From contig NZ_SJOJ01000021.1 in assembly GCF_004330295.1 (NCBI RefSeq), positions 29,752-93,751 on the forward strand: 64,000 nucleotides of DNA, in the 5' to 3' direction. Positions 30,159 to 40,148 of this stretch are shown one piece after another; the stretch's first letter is position 1; the number at the start of each line of letters is the position of its first letter. This stretch comes from Rahnella victoriana. Lineage in GTDB: Bacteria > Pseudomonadota > Gammaproteobacteria > Enterobacterales > Enterobacteriaceae. The notes below the pieces were generated by a model. It saw only the letters and a list, made by a program, of their open reading frames with translations. It did no database searches and was not told where the DNA came from. Made by a program: the position numbers and the translations under genes.

Positions 30159-31187
30159 TCAGGCCTGCGCCGCCATTTCCTGCTGCTGAGCGACCATCTG
30201 CAATGCCTGTTCAACCACATCAATACCTGCACCGGCTTTATGTGCATTCTCACTGAGATGGCGACGGAACTGACGTGCGCCCGGCACGCCCTGGAACAGT
30301 CCCAGAATGTGGCGGGTAATGTGGCCGAGGTAGGTTCCTTTGCTCAGCTCTGCTTCAATATACGGGTACAGCGCACGGATAATGTCCGGCCCGCTTTTCA
30401 GCGGCGTGTCGGCACCGAACAGCTCGCGATCTACATTCAGCAACATGCCCGGATTCTGGTAAGCCTCGCGCCCCACCATCACGCCATCCATATATTGCAG
30501 ATGGGTTTTGGCTTCTTCGAGCGTCTTAATGCCGCCGTTAATTGCCATCGTCAGATGCGGGAAATCACGTTTAAGCTGATACACGCGCGGGTAATCCAGC
30601 GGCGGGATTTCACGGTTCTCTTTCGGGCTGAGGCCGGAAAGCCAGGCTTTACGCGCATGGATAATGAAGGTATCGCAGCCGCCGTTTTCAGACACCTGAC
30701 GGATGAAATCACAGAGGAATTCGTAGCTGTCCTGATCGTCGATACCAATGCGGGTTTTGACCGTGACCGGAATGGAAACCACATCGCGCATCGCTTTAAT
30801 GCAGTCGGCAACCAGCGATGCCTGCCCCATCAGACAGGCACCAAACATGCCGTTTTGTACGCGATCCGACGGACAACCGACATTCAGGTTAATTTCGTCA
30901 TAGCCACGTTCTTCCGCCAGCTTCGCACAATGCGCCAGATCGGCAGGATTGCTGCCGCCAAGCTGCAAGGACACCGGATGTTCTTCATCGCCAAAGCCCA
31001 GATAATCCCCTTTGCCGTGAATGATGGCACCGGTGGTCACCATTTCGGTATACAGCAAGGTCTGACCGGTCATCAGCCGGTGAAAATGGCGGCAGTGACG
31101 ATCAGTCCAGTCGAGCATGGGCGCAACGGAAAAACGCTGAGCGGAAAAAGGGGTGGTCCGGGGCATTGCGTGTTGAGTTTCTGACAT
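30159..31187 (-). CDS. dusA: tRNA-dihydrouridine(20/20a) synthase
   Basis: This FMN enzyme reduces U20 and U20a in the tRNA D-loop. The 342-residue product contains [12 protein letters not shown], the catalytic cysteine Cys105 ([10 protein letters not shown]) and the tRNA-binding C-terminal helices ([20 protein letters not shown]). The ATG at 31187 has only a weak ribosome site; the in-frame ATG at codon 8 is possible. It is divergent from zur across 243 bp. Confidence 0.96.
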   Translation of the reverse strand: MSETQHAMPRTTPFSAQRFSVAPMLDWTDRHCRHFHRLMTGQTLLYTEMVTTGAIIHGKGDYLGFGDEEHPVSLQLGGSNPADLAHCAKLAEERGYDEINLNVGCPSDRVQNGMFGACLMGQASLVADCIKAMRDVVSIPVTVKTRIGIDDQDSYEFLCDFIRQVSENGGCDTFIIHARKAWLSGLSPKENREIPPLDYPRVYQLKRDFPHLTMAINGGIKTLEEAKTHLQYMDGVMVGREAYQNPGMLLNVDRELFGADTPLKSGPDIIRALYPYIEAELSKGTYLGHITRHILGLFQGVPGARQFRRHLSENAHKAGAGIDVVEQALQMVAQQQEMAAQA

Positions 31188-31430
31188 CGGCCTGACATTC
31201 GCTGAAGGGGTTCGTGGCGCTCCTTCCGGCGTGACCGCCAGAGGGAATGTAATCGCTGATTATATCACAGAACAAAGATTCGGCATCTTGTGCCGTTAAG
31301 CGAACGAATGACGACGCCGTATCACATCTGAATGGCGCATAATTCGGCGTTTTGCCGCAAGCATGATAAAATCAACACAGGTCGCATGATGTGGCCTGTC
31401 TCCCCCCATCTGCGCTCAGAGAACGTTGCT

Positions 31431-31940
31431 ATGACCCTGAATAATCCGGAAAAATTACTTTCACAAGCTGAAGAACTTTGCCAGCAGCGCAATGTTCGCC
31501 TGACCCCGCAGCGGCTGGAAGTACTGCGTCTGATGACGCAACAACCCGGTGCGATCAGCGCCTATGATTTGCTGGACTTGCTGCGTGTCAGCGAGCCGCA
31601 GGCAAAACCGCCGACCGTTTACCGTGCGCTGGATTTTCTGCTGGAACAAGGGTTTATCCACCGCGTTGAGTCAGCGAACAGCTATGTGCTGTGCCACCAT
31701 TTTGAAGAGCCGAGCCACACCTCTGCGCTGTTTATCTGCGACCGCTGCGGGCTGGTCACCGAAAAAACCACGGATGGCATTGAAGAGCGCCTGGCAAAAC
31801 TGGCGTCAGAGTCCGGATTTGAACTTCGTCATTCGGTGGTGGAAGCGCATGGATTGTGTGCGGAATGTAAAGTCGTGGAAACCTGCGACAGCCATGATCA
31901 CTGCGATCACGACCACAGTATTGTGGTGAAAAAACGCTGA
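31431..31940 (+). CDS. zur: Zinc uptake regulator
   Basis: This Fur-family repressor senses zinc and controls znuABC. It has 169 residues. The winged-helix region includes RNVRLTPQRLEVLRLM and PPTVYRALDFLLEQGF. Zinc ligands include the structural pairs CDRCG and CAEC and a His/Cys-rich tail, CDSHDHCDHDHS. The start at 31431 is chosen because family similarity begins there; the frame is open further upstream with unrelated residues. It is conserved next to yjbJ and dinF. Confidence 0.95.
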   Translation: MTLNNPEKLLSQAEELCQQRNVRLTPQRLEVLRLMTQQPGAISAYDLLDLLRVSEPQAKPPTVYRALDFLLEQGFIHRVESANSYVLCHHFEEPSHTSALFICDRCGLVTEKTTDGIEERLAKLASESGFELRHSVVEAHGLCAECKVVETCDSHDHCDHDHSIVVKKR

Positions 31941-31984
31941 GGGATGAAGGGGTAACGACGAATAACTTGCGGGGGTAAGGGTTG

Positions 31985-32046
31985 GGTACTTCCGTGTACC
32001 CGTATCCTGAATTGTTCCGGGTAGGAGCAGCTAAAGCCAGGATACG
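31985..32046. other. Nested inverted repeats between zur and yjbJ
   Basis: GGGTAC and GTACCC form a hairpin around TTCCGT. The 9-bp arms CGTATCCTG (32001-32009) and CAGGATACG (32038-32046) form a second one. It lies between convergent genes and may be a bidirectional termination or mRNA-end structure, or a small intergenic repeat. Confidence 0.45.
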
Positions 32047-32074
32047 TCACTGATACGCGAGGGGGAGTCGCGTG

Positions 32075-32284
32075 TTACCAGTGATATTTATTTTTGGTTT
32101 CCCATTCATTGAGCTCTTTCTCGGCCTGATCTTTCTGATAGCCGTAACGCTCCTGAATTTTACCGACCAACTGATCACGTTTACCTTCAACCACTGTCAG
32201 GTCGTCATCCGTCAGCTTGCCCCATTGTTCTTTCACTTTCCCTTTGAACTGTTTCCAGTTACCGTCGGCTTGGTCCTTATTCAT
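32075..32284 (-). CDS. yjbJ: CsbD-family stress protein
   Basis: The protein has 69 residues, is highly charged and belongs to the CsbD family (MNKDQADGNWKQFKGKVKEQ and LVGKIQERYGYQKDQAEKEL). Its relatives are general-stress proteins, sigma-S-induced in E. coli; the biochemical role is unknown. An AGGAGA site precedes the ATG. It lies between zur and dinF, as in E. coli. Confidence 0.93.
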   Translation of the reverse strand: MNKDQADGNWKQFKGKVKEQWGKLTDDDLTVVEGKRDQLVGKIQERYGYQKDQAEKELNEWETKNKYHW

Positions 32285-32483
32285 AAAATATCTCCTGTTA
32301 CCTTGGGTTTCGTGAACTGCATTTCTCGCTTGCAGTTCGTCCTTAACACTTTAAAGGTTAGTAGAGAATCCCGATTAATCCTCCCGAAACAGGGATAAAA
32401 AGCGTTATTAGGATTAATCCAAAGCAGAAAATAACGATACGCCGGGGTTTATGCCTTTGAAAAATGCGGAAAAATCCCCCCAT

Positions 32484-33851
32484 TCAGGACGTAAACCAGG
32501 TGTCATGACGCCAGTAACGACGCCATATCCAGCCCAGCGACAGCCCCCGCAGCCCCAGAAACACCATCAGTGCCAGCCACAGGGCATGGTTACCCAGCAG
32601 CGGTAAGGTGAACAGTGTCAGACCGTATCCCAGCGCCGCCACCAGCATGCTGTTACGCATATCCCGCCCGCGCGTTGCGCCTATGAACATACCATCCAGC
32701 AAATAGCACCAGACGGCCACCAGGGGCAGGATGATCTGCCAGCCGAGATAATGGTCAGCCAGCTCACGCAGTTCAGGTAATGACGTCAGCGCGTTAATGA
32801 TCGCGTCACCCGCCAGGGCATAAACCAGCGCGAAAAACAGGGCGACCAGCCCGGCCTGACGACACGCGGCGTGCCAGACATTCAGCAGTTTTTCGCGGTT
32901 ACGGGCACCGAACGCCTCACCGGAATGCGCTTCAATGGCGTAGGCAAAACCATCCAGCGCAAAAGCGGTAAACGTCAGCAGATTCATCAGCACCGCGTTC
33001 ACCGCCACGACGTGACTGCCCAGCCGCGCGCCCAGAATAGTCAGTGAGGCAAAGCAAAGCTGGAGCAGCAATGACCGCAGCATGATGTCGCGGTTAAGCC
33101 CCAGCAGACGACGCAGGTTACCGCGCCATGCAGAGGTGATTTCTTCACCGGTAATACCGCGTTGTTTCATCACCCGCCAGACAAAATACAATCCGATCAG
33201 CAGGGTGAAATACTCCGAACTGGCGGTCGCCATGGCGGCACCACGCACGTTCCAACCCAGCCCGATCACCAGCCACAGATCCAGAATGATATTAAGCAGA
33301 TTCCCGGCAATCAGCAGGATCACGGGCCCGCGCACATACTGAATCCCCAGCAGCCAGCCGAGGATCACCAGATTGGCCAGCGATGCCGGCGCACTGAACC
33401 AGCGGATTTCAATAAACAACCTCGCCTGTTCCAGTACCGGCTGGCTACCGCCGACAATGTGAAATGCCAGTTCCATCAGCGGATGGCGGAATAACACAAT
33501 GATGGCACCGGCCAGCACGGCCAGAAGAAAAGGCTGTACGAAGGCACGCGCCAGCAGCTGATTGTCTTTCGCGCCGAGCGCCTGCGCGGTCATGCCGGTG
33601 GTGCTCATGCGCAGAAACAACAGCAGCATAAAGAGGAAAGTGGTGATCATAGAACCGACAGCCACACCGCCGAGATAATCCGGGCTGTCGAGATGGCCGA
33701 TCACTGCGGTATCCACCAGCCCGAGCAACGGCACCGTGATATTGGAAAAAATCATCGGCAACGCCAGCATCCACAGTGCTTTATCGGCAGGACTTAGAAA
33801 GGTGTTTTGGAATTTTTGTCGCAGGGAATGATGTTGCATAGAGAATCTCAT
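32484..33851 (-). CDS. dinF: MATE-family efflux protein, SOS-associated
   Basis: This 455-residue, 12-helix MATE transporter has characteristic DinF segments (LALPMIFSNITVPLLGLVDT and AVIGHLDSPDYLGGVAVG). In E. coli dinF is co-transcribed with lexA. Here it follows lexA but is 291 bp away. The start may be ATG 33851 or the in-frame ATG 33839, as neither has a strong ribosome site; the residues before FLSPADKALW are longer than in E. coli. The substrate is uncertain; protection from oxidants or bile salts has been proposed. Confidence 0.93.
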   Translation of the reverse strand: MRFSMQHHSLRQKFQNTFLSPADKALWMLALPMIFSNITVPLLGLVDTAVIGHLDSPDYLGGVAVGSMITTFLFMLLLFLRMSTTGMTAQALGAKDNQLLARAFVQPFLLAVLAGAIIVLFRHPLMELAFHIVGGSQPVLEQARLFIEIRWFSAPASLANLVILGWLLGIQYVRGPVILLIAGNLLNIILDLWLVIGLGWNVRGAAMATASSEYFTLLIGLYFVWRVMKQRGITGEEITSAWRGNLRRLLGLNRDIMLRSLLLQLCFASLTILGARLGSHVVAVNAVLMNLLTFTAFALDGFAYAIEAHSGEAFGARNREKLLNVWHAACRQAGLVALFFALVYALAGDAIINALTSLPELRELADHYLGWQIILPLVAVWCYLLDGMFIGATRGRDMRNSMLVAALGYGLTLFTLPLLGNHALWLALMVFLGLRGLSLGWIWRRYWRHDTWFTS

Positions 33852-33883
33852 GCCGGAGGTTCAGGTTATGCCTGTAAATGACA

Positions 33884-33901
33884 TCGCCCCGAAAGGGGCG
33901 A
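33884..33901. promoter_or_regulatory. Hairpin in the lexA-dinF spacer
   Basis: TCGCCCC-GAAA-GGGGCGA forms a stable 7-bp stem with a GAAA (TTTC on the transcript strand) loop, 33 bp upstream of the dinF start. There is no U-run. It could weaken read-through from lexA or protect the dinF mRNA end. Confidence 0.45.
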
Positions 33902-34030
33902 CGATGAGAGAAAATGCTTTCTCTTTGAATTCAAATGAATGCCGGAGGCGGCCGCCATCCCTATTCAACTATGTTCGATACTATCGAGACCAGACGCTAA
34001 ATCGAAGCATCTGGCTCACGAATTTGAGCG

Positions 34031-34142
34031 AGTAATTCGAGTTATATCAAGGCGGCAACTGAGCGAACACCGGGAGCATACACCAGTATGTGACCGGGGT
34101 TCGCGAAGGCAGCCAACGAAGAGATAGCTCGAAGTACGAAGA
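34031..34142 (+). repeat. ERIC element 2, at the lexA stop codon
   Basis: This diverged ERIC copy has AATTCGAG, AAGGCGGCAACTGAGCGAAC, TGACCGGGGTTCGCGAAGGC and the end GCTCGAAGTACGAAG. It directly follows the lexA stop (34143-34145) and so lies inside the lexA-dinF transcript. Confidence 0.8.
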
Positions 34143-34751
34143 TCAAATCCAGTTGCCGTTGCGGATGACGCCTACGGCTAAACCTTCAATGCTGAAATTC
34201 TGCTCGCGCAAATCCACCACAATCGGCTGGAACTCGCTGTTTTCAGGCAATAACTGCACCACGCTGCCCTGTTTTTTCAGGCGTTTCACGGTGACTTCGT
34301 CATCAATGCGGGCCACAACGACCTGACCGTTACGCACATCCTGCGTTTTATGCACGGCCAGTAAATCACCGTCGAGGATACCGATATCACGCATCGACAT
34401 ACCGCTGACGCGCAGCAGGAAATCGGCGCTCGGCTTAAACATCGCCGGATCGACCTGATAATGGCCTTCAATATGTTGCTGAGCCAGAAGCGGTTCACCG
34501 GCAGCCACACGGCCGATCAGCGGTAAACCTTCTTCTTCTTCCATCAGCAGGCGGATGCCACGTGACGCACCGGAGACAATCTCGATAACGCCCTTACGTG
34601 CCAGCGCTTTCAGATGCTCTTCCGCCGCATTGGGAGAACGAAACCCCAGACGTGACGCAATCTCTGCGCGGGTGGGTGGCATACCGGTGGTGGAGATATG
34701 ATCGCGAATAAGGTCATAGACCTCTTGTTGTCTGGTCGTTAAAGCTTTCAT
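34143..34751 (-). CDS. lexA: SOS repressor LexA
   Basis: The 202-residue repressor of the SOS regulon cleaves itself when RecA is activated. The N-terminal winged helix includes [14 protein letters not shown]. The cleavage site is Ala84-Gly85, and the catalytic pair is Ser119 (VSGMSM) and Lys156 (VKRL), all at E. coli positions. Two LexA boxes precede the gene. The ATG is at 34751 after GGGGGCGG, as in E. coli. Confidence 0.99.
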   Translation of the reverse strand: MKALTTRQQEVYDLIRDHISTTGMPPTRAEIASRLGFRSPNAAEEHLKALARKGVIEIVSGASRGIRLLMEEEEGLPLIGRVAAGEPLLAQQHIEGHYQVDPAMFKPSADFLLRVSGMSMRDIGILDGDLLAVHKTQDVRNGQVVVARIDDEVTVKRLKKQGSVVQLLPENSEFQPIVVDLREQNFSIEGLAVGVIRNGNWI

Positions 34752-34759
34752 TCCGCCCC

Positions 34760-34796
34760 CTGGTTGTTTATACAGTCTTGCTGTGAGTATATACAG
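34760..34796 (-). promoter_or_regulatory. Two LexA boxes of the lexA promoter
   Basis: Minus-strand boxes are CTGTATATACTCACAG (34781-34796) and CTGTATAAACAACCAG (34760-34775). The first is the same as I recall for E. coli and the second nearly so. They give autorepression. Confidence 0.95.
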
Positions 34797-34870
34797 CTAA
34801 ACGGCCAATGAAAACCTAAGATTGAATAAAAACAGGGCATAACGGTGATTCCTGGAATGCAGATTCCAAA

Positions 34871-35239
34871 TCAGAACCATCGCGGCCAAAAGATGCTGAC
34901 CCAGACAAAAATCGCCAATATGATGGTCAGCAGTACGGCAGCGGAGCCGATATCTTTGGCGCGGCCTGACAGTACGTGAAATTCAGGGCCGATGCGGTCA
35001 ATCGCACATTCCACCGCGCTGTTGAGCAGTTCGGTGACGCACACCAACACCACTGAGCCAATCAGCAGAATGCGTTCTATGCTGCTGACATCGCACCAGA
35101 ATGATAATAAAATTAACGGGATAGCCACACTGGCTTCCTGGCGAAAAGCCGCTTCGTTTTGCCATGCGGCTTTCAATCCTTTCCAGGAATAGCCAGCCGC
35201 TTTATAAATTCGGGTAAATCCAGTGACTTGATTCGCCAT
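34871..35239 (-). CDS. dgkA: Diacylglycerol kinase
   Basis: This 122-residue trimeric inner-membrane kinase with three helices recycles diacylglycerol to phosphatidic acid. Signature residues are in KAAWQNEAAFRQE and VTELLNSAVECAIDRIG (the conserved Glu and Asn at the active site). It is divergent from plsB across 130 bp, as in E. coli, so two enzymes acting around phosphatidate face each other. Confidence 0.98.
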   Translation of the reverse strand: MANQVTGFTRIYKAAGYSWKGLKAAWQNEAAFRQEASVAIPLILLSFWCDVSSIERILLIGSVVLVCVTELLNSAVECAIDRIGPEFHVLSGRAKDIGSAAVLLTIILAIFVWVSIFWPRWF

Positions 35240-35369
35240 TTGGGGTACTGATCCTTGAAGGGTTGTCCTTAAAAGTGTGCCGTATTTTAGCTTTTATATG
35301 ACCACAGATCTCCACGGATCTTTCTGGTATCCTTGCGGCGAAATGGCTAACAAGAGGCTTCACGTTTTT

Positions 35370-37853
35370 ATGTCAGGTTGGCGTAGACTTTATTACACAT
35401 TATTGAATTTACCACTCTCATTGCTGGTAAAGAGCAAGGTCATACCTTCAGATCCCGTTACCGAGTTGCATTTAGACCCGACGCGGCCAATTCTGTACGT
35501 ATTGCCTTATAACTCTAAAGCCGATTTGCTGACGTTGCGTGCGCAATGTCTGGCGCAGAATCTGCCCGATCCCCTGATCCCGTTAGAAATCGACGGAACC
35601 CTGCTGCCAAGCCACGTTTTCATTGCTGAAGGGCCGCGTGTCTTCTCGTATTACACGCCAAAGCAGGAATCGGTAAAACTGTTCCACGATTATCTGGACT
35701 TACACCGCAATAATCCGGAGTTAGACATTCAGATGTTGCCGGTGTCGGTGATGTTTGGCCGTGCGCCGGGTCGTGAAGGTCAGGACGATACGCCGCATTT
35801 GCGCGTGCTGAACGGCATTCAGAAATTCTTCGCCGTGTTGTGGCTGGGACGCGACAGTTTTGTCCGTTTCTCTAATACCGTTTCCCTGCGCTATATGGCG
35901 ACAGAGCACGGTACAGATAAAACCATCGCGCAGAAACTGGCCCGCGTGGCGCGGATGCATTTCTCCCGCCAGCGTCTGGCCGCCGTTGGCCCGCGTCTTC
36001 CGGCTCGTCAGGATTTATTCAATAAATTACTGGCCTCCAAAGCGATTGAAAAAGCCATTGAAGACGAGGCGCGCAGCAAAAAGATTTCCCATGAAAAAGC
36101 CCAGCAAAACGCCATCGCCCTGATGGAAGAGATTGCCGCCGACTTCTCTTATGAAGCCGTGCGCCTGTCTGACCGTGTGCTGAGCTGGACGTGGAACCGT
36201 CTGTACAAAGGCATCAATGTTAATAATGCCGAACGTGTACGCCAGCTCGCGCTGGACGGTCAGGAAATCGTCTATGTGCCCTGCCACCGCAGCCACATGG
36301 ACTATCTGCTGCTCTCTTACGTGCTCTATCATCAGGGGCTGGTGCCGCCGCATATCGCCGCCGGTATCAACCTGAACTTCTGGCCAGCCGGTCCGATTTT
36401 CCGCCGTCTGGGCGCGTTCTTCATCCGCCGTACCTTCAAAGGCAACAAGCTGTATTCGACGGTTTTCCGTGAATATCTGGGCGAACTGTTTAGCCGTGGT
36501 TATTCGGTGGAATACTTTGTCGAAGGCGGTCGTTCACGCACCGGACGTCTGCTGGAACCGAAAACCGGTACGCTGGCAATGACCATTCAGGCCATGCTGC
36601 GCGGCGGTTCACGTCCGATTACGCTGGTGCCGATTTACATCGGTTATGAGCATGTGATGGAAGTGGGCACCTACGCCAAAGAATTGCGCGGTGCGACCAA
36701 AGAGAAAGAAAGTCTGACGCAGATGCTTAACGGCCTGCGCAAGCTGCGCAACCTTGGTCAGGGTTATGTGAACTTTGGTGAGCCGCTGCATCTGACCACT
36801 TACCTGAACCAGAACGTGCCGACCTGGCGTGAAGCCATCGATCCGATCGAAGCACAACGTCCGAGCTGGCTGACGCCAACGGTGCAGGATCTGGCAGAAC
36901 AGATCATGGTGCGCATCAACAATTCGGCGGCAGCCAATGCCATGAACTTGTGTTGTACCGCGCTGCTGGCTTCCCGTCAGCGTTCACTGACCCGCGAACA
37001 ACTGACCGAGCAAATCGACTGCTATCTGCAATTGCTGCGTAATGTGCCTTACAACGCGGATTCGACGGTGCCCGATCTGACTGCCGATCAGTTGCTCGAT
37101 CATGCGCTGAACATGAACAAGTTCCAGGTTGAGAAAGACAACATCGGCGACATCATCGTTCTGCCTCGTGAACAGGCCGTGCTGATGACGTACTACCGCA
37201 ACAACATCCATCATATGCTGGTGTTGCCGTCGCTGATTTCCAGCATTGTGATGCATCATCGTCAGGTCAGCCGCGCGGAATTACTGCGTCAGGTAGAACT
37301 GATTTATCCGATGCTGAAAGCCGAACTGTTTATGCATTTCGACACGTCTGAACTGCCACAGGTGCTGGATGTTCTGACGCTGGAACTGGCGCGTCAGCAA
37401 ATCATTCATCTTGAAGATGATGAGCTGACACTCAATCCGGCGCGTATCCGCACGTTGCAGCTGCTGGCTGCCGGCGTACGTGAAACGCTGCAACGCTACG
37501 CGATCACTTTCTCCCTGCTCACCAATAATCCAAGCATCAACCGTGGTGCGCTGGAAAAAGAGAGCCGGATTATGGCGCAGCGTTTATCCGTGCTGCACGG
37601 TATCAATGCCCCTGAGTTCTTCGACAAAGCGGTGTTCTCGACGCTGGTCGGTACCCTGCGCGCCGAAGGCTATATCAGTGACACCGGCGATGCCATTCAG
37701 GAACAAACGCGTGAGATTTACCTCATGCTCAGTGACCTGATGACGCCGGATATCAAGCTGACGATTGAGAGTGCGGGTATGCCTTCCGAGCTGCCGCAAC
37801 CGACGGAGCCACCGGCTGAGCCTAAGATGGATGTGCGCGATACCGATCACTAA
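35370..37853 (+). CDS. plsB: Glycerol-3-phosphate acyltransferase
   Basis: This inner-membrane enzyme starts phospholipid synthesis by acylating sn-glycerol 3-phosphate at position 1. Starting at ATG 35370 ([17 protein letters not shown]) gives 827 residues, against 807 in E. coli. The acyltransferase motifs are HRSHMDYLL (catalytic HX4D), [15 protein letters not shown] and [13 protein letters not shown]. The frame is open for 31 codons upstream, but similarity begins at this Met. A strong terminator follows. Confidence 0.96.
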   Translation: MSGWRRLYYTLLNLPLSLLVKSKVIPSDPVTELHLDPTRPILYVLPYNSKADLLTLRAQCLAQNLPDPLIPLEIDGTLLPSHVFIAEGPRVFSYYTPKQESVKLFHDYLDLHRNNPELDIQMLPVSVMFGRAPGREGQDDTPHLRVLNGIQKFFAVLWLGRDSFVRFSNTVSLRYMATEHGTDKTIAQKLARVARMHFSRQRLAAVGPRLPARQDLFNKLLASKAIEKAIEDEARSKKISHEKAQQNAIALMEEIAADFSYEAVRLSDRVLSWTWNRLYKGINVNNAERVRQLALDGQEIVYVPCHRSHMDYLLLSYVLYHQGLVPPHIAAGINLNFWPAGPIFRRLGAFFIRRTFKGNKLYSTVFREYLGELFSRGYSVEYFVEGGRSRTGRLLEPKTGTLAMTIQAMLRGGSRPITLVPIYIGYEHVMEVGTYAKELRGATKEKESLTQMLNGLRKLRNLGQGYVNFGEPLHLTTYLNQNVPTWREAIDPIEAQRPSWLTPTVQDLAEQIMVRINNSAAANAMNLCCTALLASRQRSLTREQLTEQIDCYLQLLRNVPYNADSTVPDLTADQLLDHALNMNKFQVEKDNIGDIIVLPREQAVLMTYYRNNIHHMLVLPSLISSIVMHHRQVSRAELLRQVELIYPMLKAELFMHFDTSELPQVLDVLTLELARQQIIHLEDDELTLNPARIRTLQLLAAGVRETLQRYAITFSLLTNNPSINRGALEKESRIMAQRLSVLHGINAPEFFDKAVFSTLVGTLRAEGYISDTGDAIQEQTREIYLMLSDLMTPDIKLTIESAGMPSELPQPTEPPAEPKMDVRDTDH

Positions 37854-37888
37854 CCGGTATTAACGCACGCCAACTGACGGTAAAACAA

Positions 37889-37925
37889 AACGCCCGGACT
37901 TTTTACAGAGTCCGGGCGTTTTTTA
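37889..37925. terminator. Bidirectional terminator between plsB and ubiA
   Basis: AACGCCCGGACT (37889-37900) pairs with AGTCCGGGCGTT (37909-37920), followed by a T-run; an A-rich flank serves the opposite strand. Confidence 0.92.
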
Positions 37926-37951
37926 TGGCCGCTGAATCAGTTCAGGAACAC

Positions 37952-38818
37952 TTATAACGTGAACGCCGACAGACTCATCAGAATACCGAGGAACAGCACC
38001 AGCCCGACATAGTTGTTCTGGCGGAAAGCCAGAAAACAGGCATTACGCTCGCGTTTGGCAATCAGCTTCTGCTGATGCACAAACAGCGCCGCAGCCAGCA
38101 GCAGCGACCAGTAGAACGGCGCGCCAAGCTGGGAAAGATGCCCGACAAACCCCATCAGCACCAGCGTCGCCAGTTGCAGCAGGCCGATAATCAGGGTGTC
38201 AAAACGGCCGAACAGAATGGCGGTAGATTTCACCCCGATCTTCAAATCATCGTCACGGTCGACCATCGCATATTGCGTATCGTAAGCCACCGTCCAGCAG
38301 ATATTCGCCGCAAACATTAACCAGCAACTGAGCGGCACACTTTCGCTCACTGCGGCATATGCCATCGGGATCGCCCAGCCAAATGCGGCACCTAATACCA
38401 CCTGCGGCAGATGACTAACGCGCTTCATGAACGGATAAATCCATGCCAGCGCCAGCCCGGCCAGCGACAGCAAAATGGTCATGCGGTTAAGCAACAGCAC
38501 CAGCCCGAATGACACCAGCACCAGCCCGACGAACAAGATTTTCGCCTGTTTACCGGTGATCGCCCCGCTCGGCAATGGCCGGTTCGCGGTGCGTTTGACA
38601 TGACCATCAAACTTACGATCGGCGTAGTCATTTACCACACAACCGGCGGCGCGCATGAAAAATACGCCCAGTACGAAGACCAGCAAAATTTTGGCTGACG
38701 GCATGCCGCCACCGGCCACCCACAATGCCCATAACGTCGGCCACAGCAGCAGCAGCGAGCCGATCGGCTTATCAATACGCATCAGGCGGCAGTAATCCCG
38801 CCATGTGCCCTGAGTCAT
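37952..38818 (-). CDS. ubiA: 4-hydroxybenzoate octaprenyltransferase
   Basis: This integral membrane prenyltransferase makes the second intermediate of ubiquinone synthesis. The aspartate-rich motifs NDYADRKFD and DRDDDLKIG bind Mg-prenyl diphosphate. ATG 38818, with AGGA upstream, gives 288 residues, close to the 290 of E. coli. An earlier in-frame ATG at 38863 overlaps the ubiC stop (ATGA) and would add 15 residues. It forms the ubiCA operon with ubiC. Confidence 0.95.
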   Translation of the reverse strand: MTQGTWRDYCRLMRIDKPIGSLLLLWPTLWALWVAGGGMPSAKILLVFVLGVFFMRAAGCVVNDYADRKFDGHVKRTANRPLPSGAITGKQAKILFVGLVLVSFGLVLLLNRMTILLSLAGLALAWIYPFMKRVSHLPQVVLGAAFGWAIPMAYAAVSESVPLSCWLMFAANICWTVAYDTQYAMVDRDDDLKIGVKSTAILFGRFDTLIIGLLQLATLVLMGFVGHLSQLGAPFYWSLLLAAALFVHQQKLIAKRERNACFLAFRQNNYVGLVLFLGILMSLSAFTL

Positions 38819-38859
38819 ACTTCCTGACACTCTCTGTTCTCCTTGTTGATCAGTCTGGC

Positions 38860-39399
38860 TCATGCCTTACTCACTTTGCCCTCTGGGCGGTGAACCGGCG
38901 AATCCGGGAGGAAAATTTCGGTCAGCAGCAAGGGTTTGTCAGACAGACGCAGGCGGGAACGGCGCGCCCATAATTCGCCCTGCTCACTGTGCAACTGGCC
39001 TAAATGAATGTAATCCCGCGACAAGTTATTGCCGCTGAACAGATAGCGCCCCAGCGGCACAGTGCCCAGATCGACCAGCGCCAGATCCGGCCCGGTCAGC
39101 GTTTCTTCAGGAATAACGGTACGTCCGAGCAACCACGGCTGTGCATCACCAAACAGCACGATTTCGCGGATCCAGTAACGGGCGCTTTCCGGCAGTTGCT
39201 GCGCTTCGCTTTCACCCAGTTCTTCACGGCTGACAAAACATTCGTTTTGCGGTTTCACGGTGACGGTAACACCCTGCTTTTCAAACCGGCGGGTCATGGA
39301 TCCCATTTCCATCAGCCAGTCAGCCACATCGGCAGGGACTTGTGAGGGATCGTCGAACCAGTGGATCGGGGATTGTTCGGGAGAGTGGGAATCAGACAT
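38860..39399 (-). CDS. ubiC: Chorismate pyruvate-lyase
   Basis: The enzyme converts chorismate to 4-hydroxybenzoate and pyruvate, the first step of ubiquinone synthesis. It has 179 residues, a little longer than the 165 of E. coli. Conserved parts include [11 protein letters not shown], the Arg-containing [27 protein letters not shown] and [15 protein letters not shown] 39399 is preferred because GGAG lies six bases upstream; another ATG nine codons earlier is too close to its ribosome site. Confidence 0.92.
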   Translation of the reverse strand: MSDSHSPEQSPIHWFDDPSQVPADVADWLMEMGSMTRRFEKQGVTVTVKPQNECFVSREELGESEAQQLPESARYWIREIVLFGDAQPWLLGRTVIPEETLTGPDLALVDLGTVPLGRYLFSGNNLSRDYIHLGQLHSEQGELWARRSRLRLSDKPLLLTEIFLPDSPVHRPEGKVSKA

Positions 39400-39488
39400 C
39401 AACGGCTCCGTAATGGAGGCATTCATACCTCCAATGAATTATCTGCCTCGCATTCTAGCGCATCAATGCGAGGCAGTAATTGCCTGAT

Positions 39489-39896
39489 TTATTCGCGGCG
39501 CAGACGTTCGCCGTTCGCAAGGAACAGCGTCACCACCAGCACGAGGATCGCGCAGGCGTAAACCAATGTGTCGTAAGGACTTTTATGGTCGACGATGATC
39601 AGGCGGATAATCGCGGTGATGCCGATATAAATAAAATAGCGCAGCGGGAAATGATAACCCGACGAAAAGTATTTGATAATCAGGGCAATAAATTCGAAAT
39701 AGAGGAAGTAAATGACAATCCCCTCGATCAGTAAATACGACGAAGACTGGTCGTTATTCACGAACAGAACCATCGCTAAATGGTAGGTTTCGCGCCCGAT
39801 AAAAATCATCAGGATCGCGGCCAGCCCTAATAAGAAAACGTTCAAAATTCGCTGCATAATGACGGATATCATCATTGCGCGCTTGGATCCTGCCAT
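39489..39896 (-). CDS. psiE: PsiE, phosphate-starvation-inducible membrane protein
   Basis: The 135-residue protein has four hydrophobic segments. The block [37 protein letters not shown] and [20 protein letters not shown] is nearly the same as in E. coli PsiE. It is an inner-membrane protein of unknown function that is induced by phosphate starvation in E. coli. No convincing Pho box was seen just upstream. It is a single gene between ubiC and pgi. Confidence 0.92.
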   Translation of the reverse strand: MAGSKRAMMISVIMQRILNVFLLGLAAILMIFIGRETYHLAMVLFVNNDQSSSYLLIEGIVIYFLYFEFIALIIKYFSSGYHFPLRYFIYIGITAIIRLIIVDHKSPYDTLVYACAILVLVVTLFLANGERLRRE

Positions 39897-39969
39897 GTGA
39901 TCTACATCCCACTTTTGTTATGAATACCCGCAGAATACCACAGAGTCCGCGCCAGAAAACGGCCATTAA

Positions 39970-40001
39970 AAAAGGGTCAGCCGGTGAAGGCTAACCCTTT
40001 T
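39970..40001 (-). terminator. Terminator downstream of pgi
   Basis: AAAAGGGTCAGCC (39970-39982) pairs with GGCTAACCCTTTT (39989-40001) with one mismatch. It lies between psiE and the ERIC that follows pgi, so the pgi transcript includes the ERIC. Confidence 0.8.
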
Positions 40002-40021
40002 ATTTAGAAATATTGCGACCT

Positions 40022-40148
40022 GTCCCTCTAAATCATTCGGGCTGGATCAAGGCGGCAAGGGAACGAAGCCCCGGGAGCTTACATAAGTAAGTGACCGGGG
40101 TGAGTTCACGCAGCCAACGCTGAAACAGTCTGAAGGATAACGAGGGAT
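40022..40148 (+). repeat. ERIC element 3, at the pgi stop codon
   Basis: This well-preserved ERIC has AATCATTCGGGCTGGATCAA, AGCTTACATAAGTAAGTGAC and CAGCCAACGCTGAAAC. Its ends, TCCCTC and GAGGGA, are inverted repeats. It ends on the pgi stop codon (40148-40150). Confidence 0.92.

Noticed and set aside
30129..31184. A 351-codon open frame on the plus strand covering the whole of dusA
   Set aside because: It is antisense to dusA, whose catalytic and binding motifs are intact. The antisense translation has no recognisable domain and no ribosome site.
39897..39960. A Pho box upstream of psiE
   Set aside because: Minus-strand CTGTGGT and CTGCGGG are 10 rather than 11 bases apart and the matches are poor.
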